A stretch of DNA of 64,000 bases from Acetobacteraceae bacterium (GTDB lineage Bacteria; Pseudomonadota; Alphaproteobacteria; Acetobacterales; Acetobacteraceae). Positions 48,001 to 55,815 of the stretch are shown piece after piece. Location: assembly GCA_021732665.1 (NCBI GenBank), contig JAKFUL010000008.1, positions 58,305-122,304 on the forward strand. Reading direction: 5' to 3'. Numbering within the stretch: the stretch's first letter is position 1; each line of letters starts with the position of its first letter. The notes under the pieces were generated by a model. That model was not told where the DNA came from. It did no database searches and saw only the letters and a list, made by a program, of their open reading frames with translations. A program made the translations under genes and the position numbers.

Positions 48001-48874
48001 CCGCTACTCCGACCATGACCCGGTGGTGGTGAACCTGCTGCTGAGCCCGGCGGTCACGCTCTCCCAGCGCGGCGTGAAGACCGACGTGTTCAACAGCTTC
48101 GCCGAGGCGCTGGCGGCGGCCACGGCCAATACGGTGGTCGATGCCGTCAAGCCCGGGCAGGTCGGCGATGTCGGCAGCCAGGTGCTGGGGGCCGAGGGCC
48201 TGACCATCCAGGGCGGCCTGGGCTTCGCCGGCAATTTCCAGCTCGGCGCCGGCGTGGTCGCGGCCAACCTGGGCGGCCTGGCCGCCCTCAACCTGCGCGG
48301 CAACGCCGAGGGTAACGCGCTGACCGGCAATTCCGGCGACAACACGCTGGAAGGCGGCGCGGGCGCCGACACCATCAATGGCGGCGCGGGCTTCGACACC
48401 GCCACCTACGCCAATGCCACAGCGGGCCTGACCCTGCGCCTGGACTTCGCCAACCTCAACACCGGCGAGGCGGCGGGCGACGCGCTCACGGGCATCGAGC
48501 GCATCATCGGCTCGACTTTCAGCGACACGCTGGTCGGCACCGCCGGCAGCCAGACCCTGGTGGGCAATGGCGGCAACGACATCTTCATCGGCCGCCAGGG
48601 CGCCGATCTCTATGTCGGCGGCGCCGGGCAGGACTTCTTCGCCTTCGCCTTCGAGGATTTCGAGGCCGGAATCTATGACGTGATCCAGAATGCCGGCCAG
48701 AATGACTGGTTCGTCACCAGCGGCGTGGTGCGCGAGACCATCCTGGCGCTGGCATACCAGGGCGGCGTGGTGGTCTCCATCCCGACCGTGGGTTTCGGCG
48801 CCAATGGCGGCGGCTTCTACATCGAGAATTTCTCGCTGACCGATTTCTGGAACCAGCTCTACACCATCATCTGA
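45074..48874 (+). CDS. ExeM/NucH-type extracellular endonuclease with Calx-beta and RTX domains
   Basis: This encodes 1266 residues with no Sec signal peptide. Order: N-terminal beta-sandwich (about 1-235); Calx-beta-like repeat (236-365); OB-like domain of NucH/ExeM proteins (367-480); exonuclease-endonuclease-phosphatase domain (about 645-995) with VVNELENN, HNKSKSG, GDFNA (Gly884-Asp885-Asn887) and RYSDHDP (Asp980-His981), so the nuclease is complete; RTX glycine-Asp repeats (about 1085-1108); a C-terminal module of ~163 residues almost identical to that of the next gene. RTX repeats without a signal peptide imply type I secretion (family knowledge). Likely role: extracellular DNA degradation for nutrients or biofilm dispersal. 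Confidence 0.88.
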   Translation: MSFSTSFPIDFTGFNGSGFQPTPGAGQLDSDLWRIQGFNGTSSTGEPLPAGNSDAVLDYGESITGTSDWARGVLSGDPSTAGVYAVNTGVPALGTAFVIQPTGAEFGTTPGTITLRAQYTGAQALSSFSFDYDGVFRNNADRSVAVNFSYAVSSAASQPASFSANVAALGFTTPLALTTGAGWTQQALDAQIITAAVNQNDYIFLRWSIGDNGGSGSRDEVGFDNILLSTGGAPTPTIGITPASISLSEGNSGTTPYAFTISRSGTAPGDATIAVTFAAGSAGFDGADPVSITLGGVTVPGLSLGSSFNVTLAGAQTSVDVVVNIRGDVVAEADDVFTLSLGAAPTGYALAGATASGTVLNDELTLTAISAIQGSGTASPLVGNTVTIEGVVTGDYQNGDADTGRNLQGFYVQMITGDGNAATSDGIFVFQTDGTSLPITNVNVGDIVRITGVVAESFNETQLTVANSATGIAVTSAGAYTPAQVISDFALAVNLPAAGTVTAAGRVLPNLEFAEGMLISLPQVLTITEAFNADRFGEVRVAQGGQQVQFSQTDAPDATNYAAYLNQLGARSLLIDDGLNVQNPNPITFLGTPLTTAGAPQIGDAIQGLVGNLGYGFNEYRLQAANSPAIIDNQPREAAPGRDGGDLKLVSTNLLNYFTTIDNNTNNTGPGNAFEARGANNAAELARQTQKLYTALTALDADLMVVNELENNGFGAGSAIQTLVDGFNTALGAPGRWGFVDPGVTYLGGDAIKVSILYRTDRLAIATGTTVQVLDDSDVPGLITAGLLPDNFLSQSTVGGVFNGVNTSRAVLVTSFEQLGTGEVFTVAALHNKSKSGIGTGADADALDGAGNWDNQRSLATQAVDAFLRSNPTGTADPDRILMGDFNAYAQETPITNLTDAGYINLIDNKIGNATAASYVFDAQKGYLDYAISTASLLPHVKGVEEWRLNSPEFDGIDYNTDFGRPTGVFDGTLPNRYSDHDPVVVNLLLSPAVTLSQRGVKTDVFNSFAEALAAATANTVVDAVKPGQVGDVGSQVLGAEGLTIQGGLGFAGNFQLGAGVVAANLGGLAALNLRGNAEGNALTGNSGDNTLEGGAGADTINGGAGFDTATYANATAGLTLRLDFANLNTGEAAGDALTGIERIIGSTFSDTLVGTAGSQTLVGNGGNDIFIGRQGADLYVGGAGQDFFAFAFEDFEAGIYDVIQNAGQNDWFVTSGVVRETILALAYQGGVVVSIPTVGFGANGGGFYIENFSLTDFWNQLYTII
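48386..48874 (+). repeat. C-terminal module copy A, nearly identical to 54283-54768
   Basis: The last 489 bp of the nuclease gene match the last 486 bp of the phosphatase gene at DNA and protein level. Long identical stretches cover the IERIIGSTFSDTLVGT, GRQGADLYVGGAGQDFFAFA and IQNAGQNDWFVT segments. It is probably the type I secretion/folding unit. Confidence 0.9.
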
Positions 48875-48877
48875 GCG

Positions 48878-48954
48878 GATGACCGGCCGCGGGGCGCATC
48901 GCCCTGCCGCGAGTTTGTCGCGTGGCCGTCATCGTTCCGTGATGACCGGCCGCG
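48878..48954. repeat. Two 14-bp direct repeats (plus a third partial) between the RTX genes
   Basis: GATGACCGGCCGCG occurs at 48878-48891 and 48941-48954, and GACCGGCCGC again at 48992-49001, all in the 164 bp between the nuclease and phosphatase genes. They could be regulator sites or remnants of duplication. A GGCC...GGCC hairpin (48996-49014) overlaps the third copy. Confidence 0.5.
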
Positions 48955-49038
48955 CGCACTGCCCTTAACCAATGCGTGATTTTCGGGCGCGGACCGGCCG
49001 CCACGGGCGTGGCCGGCGCCCCTTGCAAGGGATTGAAC

Positions 49039-52000
49039 ATGACCGTCATCGCCGGCGATATCGCCTTCCTGGGCATCAACAGCACGAACCCGGACCAGTT
49101 CGCCATCCTGGCGGTGCGGGCCATCGCCGGTGGCGACATCTTCTTCGTCACCGATGGCGGCTTCACCGGCAGCAACACCGGCGTGGCCAACACCACCTTC
49201 CGCGGCACCGAGGGGTTCCTGCAATACACCGCACCCGTGGGCGGCATCGCCGCCGGCTCAGTGCTGATGATCCAGGCCGGCGATGGCGTGCCCGCCAACG
49301 CATCGGTGGCGCGCAATGGCGGTGGCGCCGCCGGCACGGTCTCGCTGCTGACCAACGGCACCAACGCCACCAATTTCACCTTCTCCACCTCGGGCGACCA
49401 GCTGACGGCCTATACCGTCTCCAGCGGCACCTACCTCACCGGCGCCCCGGTGCTGGTCGCCTTCATCGATATCGCGACCAACCCCTATGGTACGGGCTCT
49501 GCGAACACCTCCTCCATCCCCACCATCACCGGCGGCCAGGTGCTCGACCTCGCCAATATCGACAACGCCATCTTCACCGATGCCGCCAACGCCGCGACAC
49601 AGAGCATCGCCGCGCTGAGCAATTCGGCCAATTTCAGCACCCGCGAGACCACGGTCTATGACCTGACGACGCTGACGTCCTACACCGCCACCACCGCCAG
49701 CCTCAGCGTCAACGCCGTCGCCATCGCCGAGGGCAATGCCGGCACCAGCCTGCTGACCTTCACCGTCACCCGCTCGACCAACACCAACGCCTTCACCGTC
49801 GATGTCGCCACCGCCAACGGCACCGCCACCGCCGGCAGCGATTATGTCGCCGGCAGCACCACGCTGAGCTTCACCGCGGGTGGCGCGTTGACGCAGGATT
49901 TCGCCGTCACCATCAATGGCGACACCACCGCCGAGGCGAACGAGACCTTCGCCGTCAACCTCAGCAACGTCGTGGCTACACTGGGCGGCGCCACCATCGG
50001 CACCCAGGGCCAGGGCACCATCAATGATGACGACGCCACCACCGCCAGCCTCAGCGTCAACGCCGTCGCCATCGCCGAGGGCAATGCCGGCACCAGCCTG
50101 CTGACCTTCACCGTCACCCGCTCGACCAACACCAACGCCTTCACCGTCGATCTCGCCACCGCCAACGGCACCGCCACCGCCGGCAGCGATTATGTCGCCG
50201 GCAGCACGACGCTGAGCTTCACCGCGGGTGGCGCGCTGACGCAGGATTTCGCCGTCACCATCAATGGCGACACCACGATCGAGGCCAATGAAACCTTCGC
50301 CGTCAACCTGAGCAATGTCGTGGCCACACTGGGTGGCGCCACCATCGGCACCCAGGGCCAGGGCACCATCAACAATGACGACAGCACGGTGACGCAGCTC
50401 TCCGCCGGCGATGCCGACCGCGACAGCGCGGTGCTCATCGCCAAGGCCTCCCAGGCCGGCAGCGTGTCCTTCCAGGTCGCCACCGACGCGGGTTTCAGCA
50501 ACATCGTGGTCAACCAGAACGTGCTGGTCTCCGACCCGATGACCCCGGCGAAGCTGGTGCTGAGCGACGGCGCGCTCACCGCCGGCACGCAGTATTTCTG
50601 GCGCGCCACCGACGCGCTGGGCGCCACCGCCTCGGCCAGCTTCCGCACCGCCGACACGGACGGCGTGCGCAACGGCTTCAGCATGGGTGTGACCGGCGAC
50701 TGGCGCGGCGAACTCGCCCCCTACCCCGCCATCAAGAACGCCGCGACCGCCGGCCTCGATCTCTTCATCAAGCTGGGCGACACCATCTATGCCGATTATC
50801 CCAGCCCGGCGCTGAACCAGCCGCAGGCGCTGACGCTCAGCGACTATCTGATCAAGCACAATGAGGTCTATTCGGCCGTGGCCGGCCTCGACGCCTGGGG
50901 CGATTTGCAGGCGACCACGGCGATCCTCGCCACCATCGACGACCACGAGGTGATCAATGATTTCGCCGGCGGCGAGCTCGCCTCGGCCGACCCGCGCTTC
51001 GGCGAGAGCACCGGCCTGGTCAACGACACCCAGCTCTACGAAAACGGCCTGACCGCCTTCACCGCCTACAACGCCATCGAGGACCGGACCTACGCCGATA
51101 CCGGCCTGGCGCCGCTCACCGATGGCGAGCGTGACCTCTACCGCTACAGCCTGCAGGGCCAGGACGCGGCGATCTTCGTGCTCGACGCCCGCAGCTTCCG
51201 CGATGCCGAGCTGGCGCCGGTCGCCAACATCACCGATCCGGCGCAGATCGCCAACTTCCTCGTCGCCTCCGCCACCCAGGACCGCACCATGCTGGGCGAC
51301 GCCCAGCTCACCCGCCTGAAGGCCGACCTGCTGGACGCGCAGGCCCGGGGCGTGGTCTGGAAATTCATTCAGGTGCCCGAGCCGATCCAGAATTTCGGCG
51401 TCCTCGGCGCCGAGGACCGTTTCGAGGGCTATGCCGTCGAGCGCACCGAGCTGCTGCGGTTCATCAACGACAACGCCCTGACCGGCGTGGTCTTCGTCGC
51501 CGCCGACATCCACGGCACGGTGGTGAACAACCTCACCTACCAGGAATTCCCCGGCGGCCCGCAGATCGCCGTGGCCGCCTGGGAGATCACCACCGGCTCC
51601 GTCGCCTTCGACGCACCTTTCGGCCAGACCGTGGCGGCGCTCGCCGGCGCCGCAGGGCTGCTGACGCCGCAGCAGAGCGCCTTCTACAACAGCCTGCCGG
51701 TGGCGCCGGACACCGACAGCGCGCTGAACGACCGTGACGACTTCATCAAGTCGCTGATCAACCAGCAGGTCACCGCCCTGGGCTATGACCCGATCGGCCT
51801 CAACACCAACCTCGCCCAGACCAATGGCCTGATCGACGCGACGCTGGTGACCGGCGACTACCTCGTCACCCACGGCTATGGCTGGACGAGGTTCGACGTC
51901 GACGCCACCAGCGGCGACCTCACCGTCACCACCTATGCGGTGCCCTACTACTCGGCGGCCGAGGCGGCGGCGAACCCGGCCACCGTGGCGGCCCTGACCC

Positions 52001-54768
52001 CCACCGTGCAGGCGCAGTTCACCGTCCGCGCCACGATCAACGAGACCATCACCGGCACCGCCTCCGGCGAGACGCTGGATGGCGGCGCCGGCAACGACAC
52101 CATCAGCGGCCTGGCCGGCAATGACAGCATCACCGGCGGCTACGGCAATGACGTGATCGACGGCGGCGACGGCCTCGACATCGCGATCTTCCAGGGCAAC
52201 CGCGCCGCCGCCACCATCAGCAACACCGGCCTGGGTTCCTGGACCGTGACCACGGCCAATGGCGGCACCGACACGCTGACCCGCATCGAGCAGCTGCAAT
52301 TCGCCGATGGGCTGTATGGCGGCGCGACGCTCGGCGCCAATTCCGGCATCGACCTGTCGATCTACCGGCTGGTGGCACGCTACGATCTGCCCGAGCCCAC
52401 CAGCACCACACCGCCGACCAACAGCCTGCTGGCGCAGGAAGCCTCGGCCGTCACCTACAATTGGGACACCGACACGCTGTTCATCGTAGGCGATGGCAGC
52501 ACCTCCGTGGTCCAGGTCAGCAGGACCGGCCAGCTGATCAACTCGATGACCCTGGCCCCGGGCAGCAGCCCGCAGGGGACGGAGTTCTACGACCTCGAGG
52601 GTATCACCTATGTCGGCAATGGCGTCTTCGTCATGGCCGAGGAGCGCGACCGGCAGCTGGTGCAGTTCACCTATGTCGCCGACACCACGCTGACCCGGGC
52701 CAATGCGCAGACCGTCAAGCTCGGCACCACCATCGGCAATGTCGGCTTCGAGGGGCTGAGCTGGGATCCGCAGACCCAGGGCTTCATCGTGGTCAAGGAA
52801 ATCACGCCGCAAAGCGTCTTCCAGACGACGGTCGACTTCGCCAATGGCACGGCCAGCAACGGCTCGCCCACCGCCACCGGCTCGACCAACCTGTTCGACC
52901 CGGCGCTGGCGGGGCTGACCGACATCGCCGATGTCTTCGCGCTCTCCAACCTCACCGCGCTGGGCGGCCTCACGCAATCCGGCAACATCCTGCTGCTGAG
53001 CCAAGAGGATGGCCGGATCGTCAACATCGACCGCGCCGGCAATATCGCAAGCTCGCTGACCATCGCCTCCCCCCCGGGCAACCCGCTCACGGTCGCCGAC
53101 CAGGGGCATGAGGGGCTGACGGTGGGCGCCGACGGCACACTCTACATCGTCAGCGAGAATGGCGGCGGCGACAGCAACAGCCCGCAGCTCTGGGTCTATC
53201 AGCCCTCCGCCCTGCCCAACGCGGCGCCGACGGCGGTTGCGCTGACGGGCGCGGTCACCACGCTCGCCGAGAACACCAGCACAACGGCCCGCCTCAAGGT
53301 GGCGGACATCACGATCACCGATGACGGCATCGGCAACAACGCCCTGTCGCTGACCGGCGTCGACGCCGCCTTCTTCGAAATCGCCGCCGGCAGCCTATAC
53401 ATCAGGGCCGGCACGGTGCTCGATTTCGAGACCAGGTCGAGCTATGCGGTCACGGTCAATGTCGATGACACCAGCATCGGCGCCACCCCCGACGCCACCG
53501 CCGGCTACAGCCTGACGCTGACCGATGTGGTCAATGAGAACCCGACCGCCTCGGGGGTCTCCATCTCGGAAGTGGCGCCCTGGTCCTCCGGCAACAGCCC
53601 GGTCGCCGCCGACTGGTTCGAGGTGACGAACAACACTGGCCTGGCCATCGACATCACGGGCTGGAGGTTCGACGACAATTCCGCCCTGGCCACCTCGGCG
53701 CTGACGCTCACCGGCGTCACCTCGATCGCCGCCGGCCAATCGGTGATCTTCATCGAGACCGGCAACGGCCAGACCGCCTCCGGCAATGCCGCGGCCTTCG
53801 TCAACACCTGGTTCAACGGCACCGCACCCGCGGGCCTGGTGATCGGCAGCTACTCCGGCCCGGGTGCGGGCCTTGGCACCGGTGGCGATCAGGTGAACCT
53901 CTACAACGCGGCCAATGTGCTGCAGGCCAGCGTCACCTTCGGCGCGTCGCCCGCCTCGGCCCCCTTCGGCAGCTTCGACAATGCCACGGGGCTGAACAAC
54001 ACGACCATCTCGACCTTGAGCGCCAACGGCGTCAACGGCGCCTTCTTCGCCTCGGGCGGCACGACCGAGATCGGCTCGCCCGGCCAGGCCGCCGCCAACC
54101 CGCTGCTCATCGTCGGCACCTTCTCGGCCGAGACGCTGAACGGCACGGCCGGCAATGACACCATCATCGCCGCGGCGGGCGCCGACACCGTCAATGGCGG
54201 GGCCGGCAACGACCTTCTCAACGGCGGCGATGGTGATGACCTTCTGCAAGGCGGCCTGGGCGCGGACAGCCTGTTCGGTGGCGCGGGCTTCGACTCCGCC
54301 ACCTACGCCAGCGCCACGGCCGCGCTGACGGTGCGCCTGGACTTCGCCAACCTCAACTCGGGCGAGGCGGCGGGCGACACCCACACCGGCATCGAGCGCA
54401 TCATCGGCTCGACTTTCAGCGACACGCTGGTGGGCACCACCGGCAGCCAGACCCTGGTGGGCAATGGCGGCAACGACGTCTTCATCGGCCGCCAGGGCGC
54501 CGATCTCTATGTCGGCGGCGCCGGGCAGGACTTCTTCGCCTTCGCCTTCGAGGATTTCGAGGCCGGAATCTACGACGTGATCCAGAACGCCGGCCAGAAC
54601 GACTGGTTCGTCACCGCCGACGTTGTGCGCGAGACCATCCTGGCGCTGGCGTACCAGGGCGGCGTCGTGGTCACGATACCGACCATCGGCTTCGGCCTGA
54701 CCGGCGGCGGCTTCTACATCGAGAACTTCGCGCTGAGCGATTTCTGGAACCAACTCTACACGCTCTGA
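49039..54768 (+). CDS. Giant RTX exoprotein: PhoD phosphatase, phytase-like/SdiA-regulated domain, lamin-tail domain
   Basis: This encodes 1909 residues; AAGGGA lies about 8 bases before ATG. Order: N-terminal domain (1-215); two almost identical 116-residue Calx-beta repeats (219-334, 335-450); PhoD-type phosphatase (about 550-985) with LGDTIYADY (Asp581), DDHEVINDF (634-642) and AADIHGTVV (Asp823/His825), so the metal site is complete; RTX repeats (1002-1048); SdiA-regulated/esterase-like phytase domain (about 1105-1387); cadherin-like repeat (1390-1500); lamin-tail domain (about 1507-1650); RTX repeats (1694-1740); C-terminal module shared with the nuclease. No Sec signal, so type I secretion is likely. 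It should release phosphate from extracellular esters. Confidence 0.85.
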   Translation: MTVIAGDIAFLGINSTNPDQFAILAVRAIAGGDIFFVTDGGFTGSNTGVANTTFRGTEGFLQYTAPVGGIAAGSVLMIQAGDGVPANASVARNGGGAAGTVSLLTNGTNATNFTFSTSGDQLTAYTVSSGTYLTGAPVLVAFIDIATNPYGTGSANTSSIPTITGGQVLDLANIDNAIFTDAANAATQSIAALSNSANFSTRETTVYDLTTLTSYTATTASLSVNAVAIAEGNAGTSLLTFTVTRSTNTNAFTVDVATANGTATAGSDYVAGSTTLSFTAGGALTQDFAVTINGDTTAEANETFAVNLSNVVATLGGATIGTQGQGTINDDDATTASLSVNAVAIAEGNAGTSLLTFTVTRSTNTNAFTVDLATANGTATAGSDYVAGSTTLSFTAGGALTQDFAVTINGDTTIEANETFAVNLSNVVATLGGATIGTQGQGTINNDDSTVTQLSAGDADRDSAVLIAKASQAGSVSFQVATDAGFSNIVVNQNVLVSDPMTPAKLVLSDGALTAGTQYFWRATDALGATASASFRTADTDGVRNGFSMGVTGDWRGELAPYPAIKNAATAGLDLFIKLGDTIYADYPSPALNQPQALTLSDYLIKHNEVYSAVAGLDAWGDLQATTAILATIDDHEVINDFAGGELASADPRFGESTGLVNDTQLYENGLTAFTAYNAIEDRTYADTGLAPLTDGERDLYRYSLQGQDAAIFVLDARSFRDAELAPVANITDPAQIANFLVASATQDRTMLGDAQLTRLKADLLDAQARGVVWKFIQVPEPIQNFGVLGAEDRFEGYAVERTELLRFINDNALTGVVFVAADIHGTVVNNLTYQEFPGGPQIAVAAWEITTGSVAFDAPFGQTVAALAGAAGLLTPQQSAFYNSLPVAPDTDSALNDRDDFIKSLINQQVTALGYDPIGLNTNLAQTNGLIDATLVTGDYLVTHGYGWTRFDVDATSGDLTVTTYAVPYYSAAEAAANPATVAALTPTVQAQFTVRATINETITGTASGETLDGGAGNDTISGLAGNDSITGGYGNDVIDGGDGLDIAIFQGNRAAATISNTGLGSWTVTTANGGTDTLTRIEQLQFADGLYGGATLGANSGIDLSIYRLVARYDLPEPTSTTPPTNSLLAQEASAVTYNWDTDTLFIVGDGSTSVVQVSRTGQLINSMTLAPGSSPQGTEFYDLEGITYVGNGVFVMAEERDRQLVQFTYVADTTLTRANAQTVKLGTTIGNVGFEGLSWDPQTQGFIVVKEITPQSVFQTTVDFANGTASNGSPTATGSTNLFDPALAGLTDIADVFALSNLTALGGLTQSGNILLLSQEDGRIVNIDRAGNIASSLTIASPPGNPLTVADQGHEGLTVGADGTLYIVSENGGGDSNSPQLWVYQPSALPNAAPTAVALTGAVTTLAENTSTTARLKVADITITDDGIGNNALSLTGVDAAFFEIAAGSLYIRAGTVLDFETRSSYAVTVNVDDTSIGATPDATAGYSLTLTDVVNENPTASGVSISEVAPWSSGNSPVAADWFEVTNNTGLAIDITGWRFDDNSALATSALTLTGVTSIAAGQSVIFIETGNGQTASGNAAAFVNTWFNGTAPAGLVIGSYSGPGAGLGTGGDQVNLYNAANVLQASVTFGASPASAPFGSFDNATGLNNTTISTLSANGVNGAFFASGGTTEIGSPGQAAANPLLIVGTFSAETLNGTAGNDTIIAAAGADTVNGGAGNDLLNGGDGDDLLQGGLGADSLFGGAGFDSATYASATAALTVRLDFANLNSGEAAGDTHTGIERIIGSTFSDTLVGTTGSQTLVGNGGNDVFIGRQGADLYVGGAGQDFFAFAFEDFEAGIYDVIQNAGQNDWFVTADVVRETILALAYQGGVVVTIPTIGFGLTGGGFYIENFALSDFWNQLYTL
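49693..50388 (+). repeat. 348-bp tandem duplication encoding two Calx-beta domains
   Basis: Copy 1 is 49693-50040 and copy 2 is 50041-50388, exactly 348 bp (116 codons) each, with only scattered substitutions. Such identity implies a recent duplication or ongoing gene conversion. Confidence 0.9.
54283..54768 (+). repeat. C-terminal module copy B, nearly identical to 48386-48874
   Basis: This is the last 486 bp of the phosphatase gene. See copy A; most differences are third-position changes, and the rest are conservative (T/S, V/I, L/V). Confidence 0.9.
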
Positions 54769-54779
54769 GCCACCGGGCC

Positions 54780-54801
54780 GGGGGGCGGCGCGCCGCCCCC
54801 C
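54780..54801. terminator. Perfect 22-bp GC palindrome after the phosphatase gene
   Basis: GGGGGGCGGCG is followed directly by its reverse complement CGCCGCCCCCC, 11 bp after the stop codon. The stem is very stable but has almost no loop and no T-run. It lies 8 bp before the -10-like element of the next gene. Confidence 0.5.
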
Positions 54802-54819
54802 GCCGCGCTATAGAGGGCC

Positions 54820-55485
54820 ATGACCCTCCTCGACTGGGCCGCGCTGGCGGTCTTCTTCGCCTGCTGGATCGGCTATGCCGGCGTCACCGACCGGATCGCG
54901 TCGATCCGCGCGCGCAGCGTCATCGCCGCCATGGACGAGCACCGCCGGCGCTGGATGCTGGCACTGCTCGACCGGGCGAACCGCATCAGCGACACCGCCA
55001 TCATCGGCAACCTGATGACCAGCACGGGCTTCCTGGCCAATACCTCGATCTTCATCCTGGGCGGCCTCGTGGCACTGCTGGCGGCACCCGACCTGGGCCG
55101 CCGCGTGCTGGAAACCCTGCCCTGGGCGCAGCCACCGGGCACCAATGGCGCCTGGGAGCTGCGCGTGCTGCTGCTCATGCTGATCTTCGTGCGCGCCTTC
55201 TTCGAACTGACCTGGGCGCTGCGGCAGTTCAACTACTGCTCCATCCTGATCGGCGCCATCGGCCTGGGGCCGGAGCATGCGAACGAGGCGGAGGTGGCGG
55301 CCCGCGTGGCCAACCGCGCCGCGCGACATTTCAACACCGGCCTGCGCGCCTATTATTTCGGCCTCGCGGCATTGGCCTGGATCGTCCACCCCGCGGCACT
55401 CATCGCCTCCAGCCTCTTCGTGCTGCGCGAGTTGCACCGGCGCGAGTTCAACAGCGCGGTGCGCGACGCGCTGAGCGAGGGGTGA
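54820..55485 (+). CDS. DUF599 family membrane protein
   Basis: This 221-residue protein has four hydrophobic segments (about 5-20, 60-88, 110-128, 180-205). DLGR... and ALRQFNYCSILIGAIGL are typical of DUF599 proteins of unknown function; an MDEHRRRWM region follows the first helix. TATAGA at 54809-54814 stands 5 bases before the ATG, so the message may be leaderless, although GAGGG in the same place could also serve as a close ribosome site. It is convergent with the SbtB-like gene. Confidence 0.85.
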   Translation: MTLLDWAALAVFFACWIGYAGVTDRIASIRARSVIAAMDEHRRRWMLALLDRANRISDTAIIGNLMTSTGFLANTSIFILGGLVALLAAPDLGRRVLETLPWAQPPGTNGAWELRVLLLMLIFVRAFFELTWALRQFNYCSILIGAIGLGPEHANEAEVAARVANRAARHFNTGLRAYYFGLAALAWIVHPAALIASSLFVLRELHRREFNSAVRDALSEG

Positions 55486-55503
55486 GGGGCGCCCGCGCCC
55501 GCC

Positions 55504-55815
55504 TCAAAACCTCTCCGCCCGCAGCACCGCGCAGTCGGTGATGCTGACGATGGCCGGCCTTGCGCCCAGCAATTCGTCGCGCGCGGCGAGCACCGCCTCG
55601 GCCACCGCCTCGCTGGTGATGCACAGGATCAGCACGTTGTCGAGCACGCCCGAGAGGTCGCCGCTCTGCCGCAGCCCTTGTCGGCCGCGGCCGCGGATCA
55701 CCGGCAGCATGGTCCAGCCCTTGGCGCCCAGGCGGTCGAGCATGTCCGTCACCGCCTCGGCCTGCACCGCTTCCACGATGATCTCGATGCGTTTGCGTGC
55801 GGTCGTGTCCATCAT
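55504..55815 (-). CDS. PII-like regulatory protein next to SbtA (SbtB-like)
   Basis: This 103-residue PII-fold protein has KRIEIIVEAVQAEAVTDMLD as the first strand-helix and IRGRGRQGLRQSGD as the T-loop base. The C-terminal part is IVSITDCAVLRAERF. Two adjacent ATGs overlap the stop of the SbtA gene by 4 bp, so they are cotranscribed, as in cyanobacterial sbtAB, where SbtB binds adenine nucleotides/cAMP and closes the bicarbonate transporter. The C-terminal CGPxGC motif of some cyanobacterial SbtB proteins is absent here, so its redox-linked function may be missing. Confidence 0.82.
   Translation of the reverse strand: MMDTTARKRIEIIVEAVQAEAVTDMLDRLGAKGWTMLPVIRGRGRQGLRQSGDLSGVLDNVLILCITSEAVAEAVLAARDELLGARPAIVSITDCAVLRAERF

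Noticed and set aside
45458..48016. Long open frame (852 codons) on the minus strand inside the nuclease gene
   Set aside because: It is an antisense shadow of a GC-rich repetitive coding region: Gly/Ala/Val/Asp-biased, no family motifs, while the plus strand has complete domains.
49258..53109. Very long open frame (1283 codons) on the minus strand inside the phosphatase gene
   Set aside because: Same reason; composition mirrors the Gly-Asp-Ala-rich plus-strand protein and no domain can be recognised.
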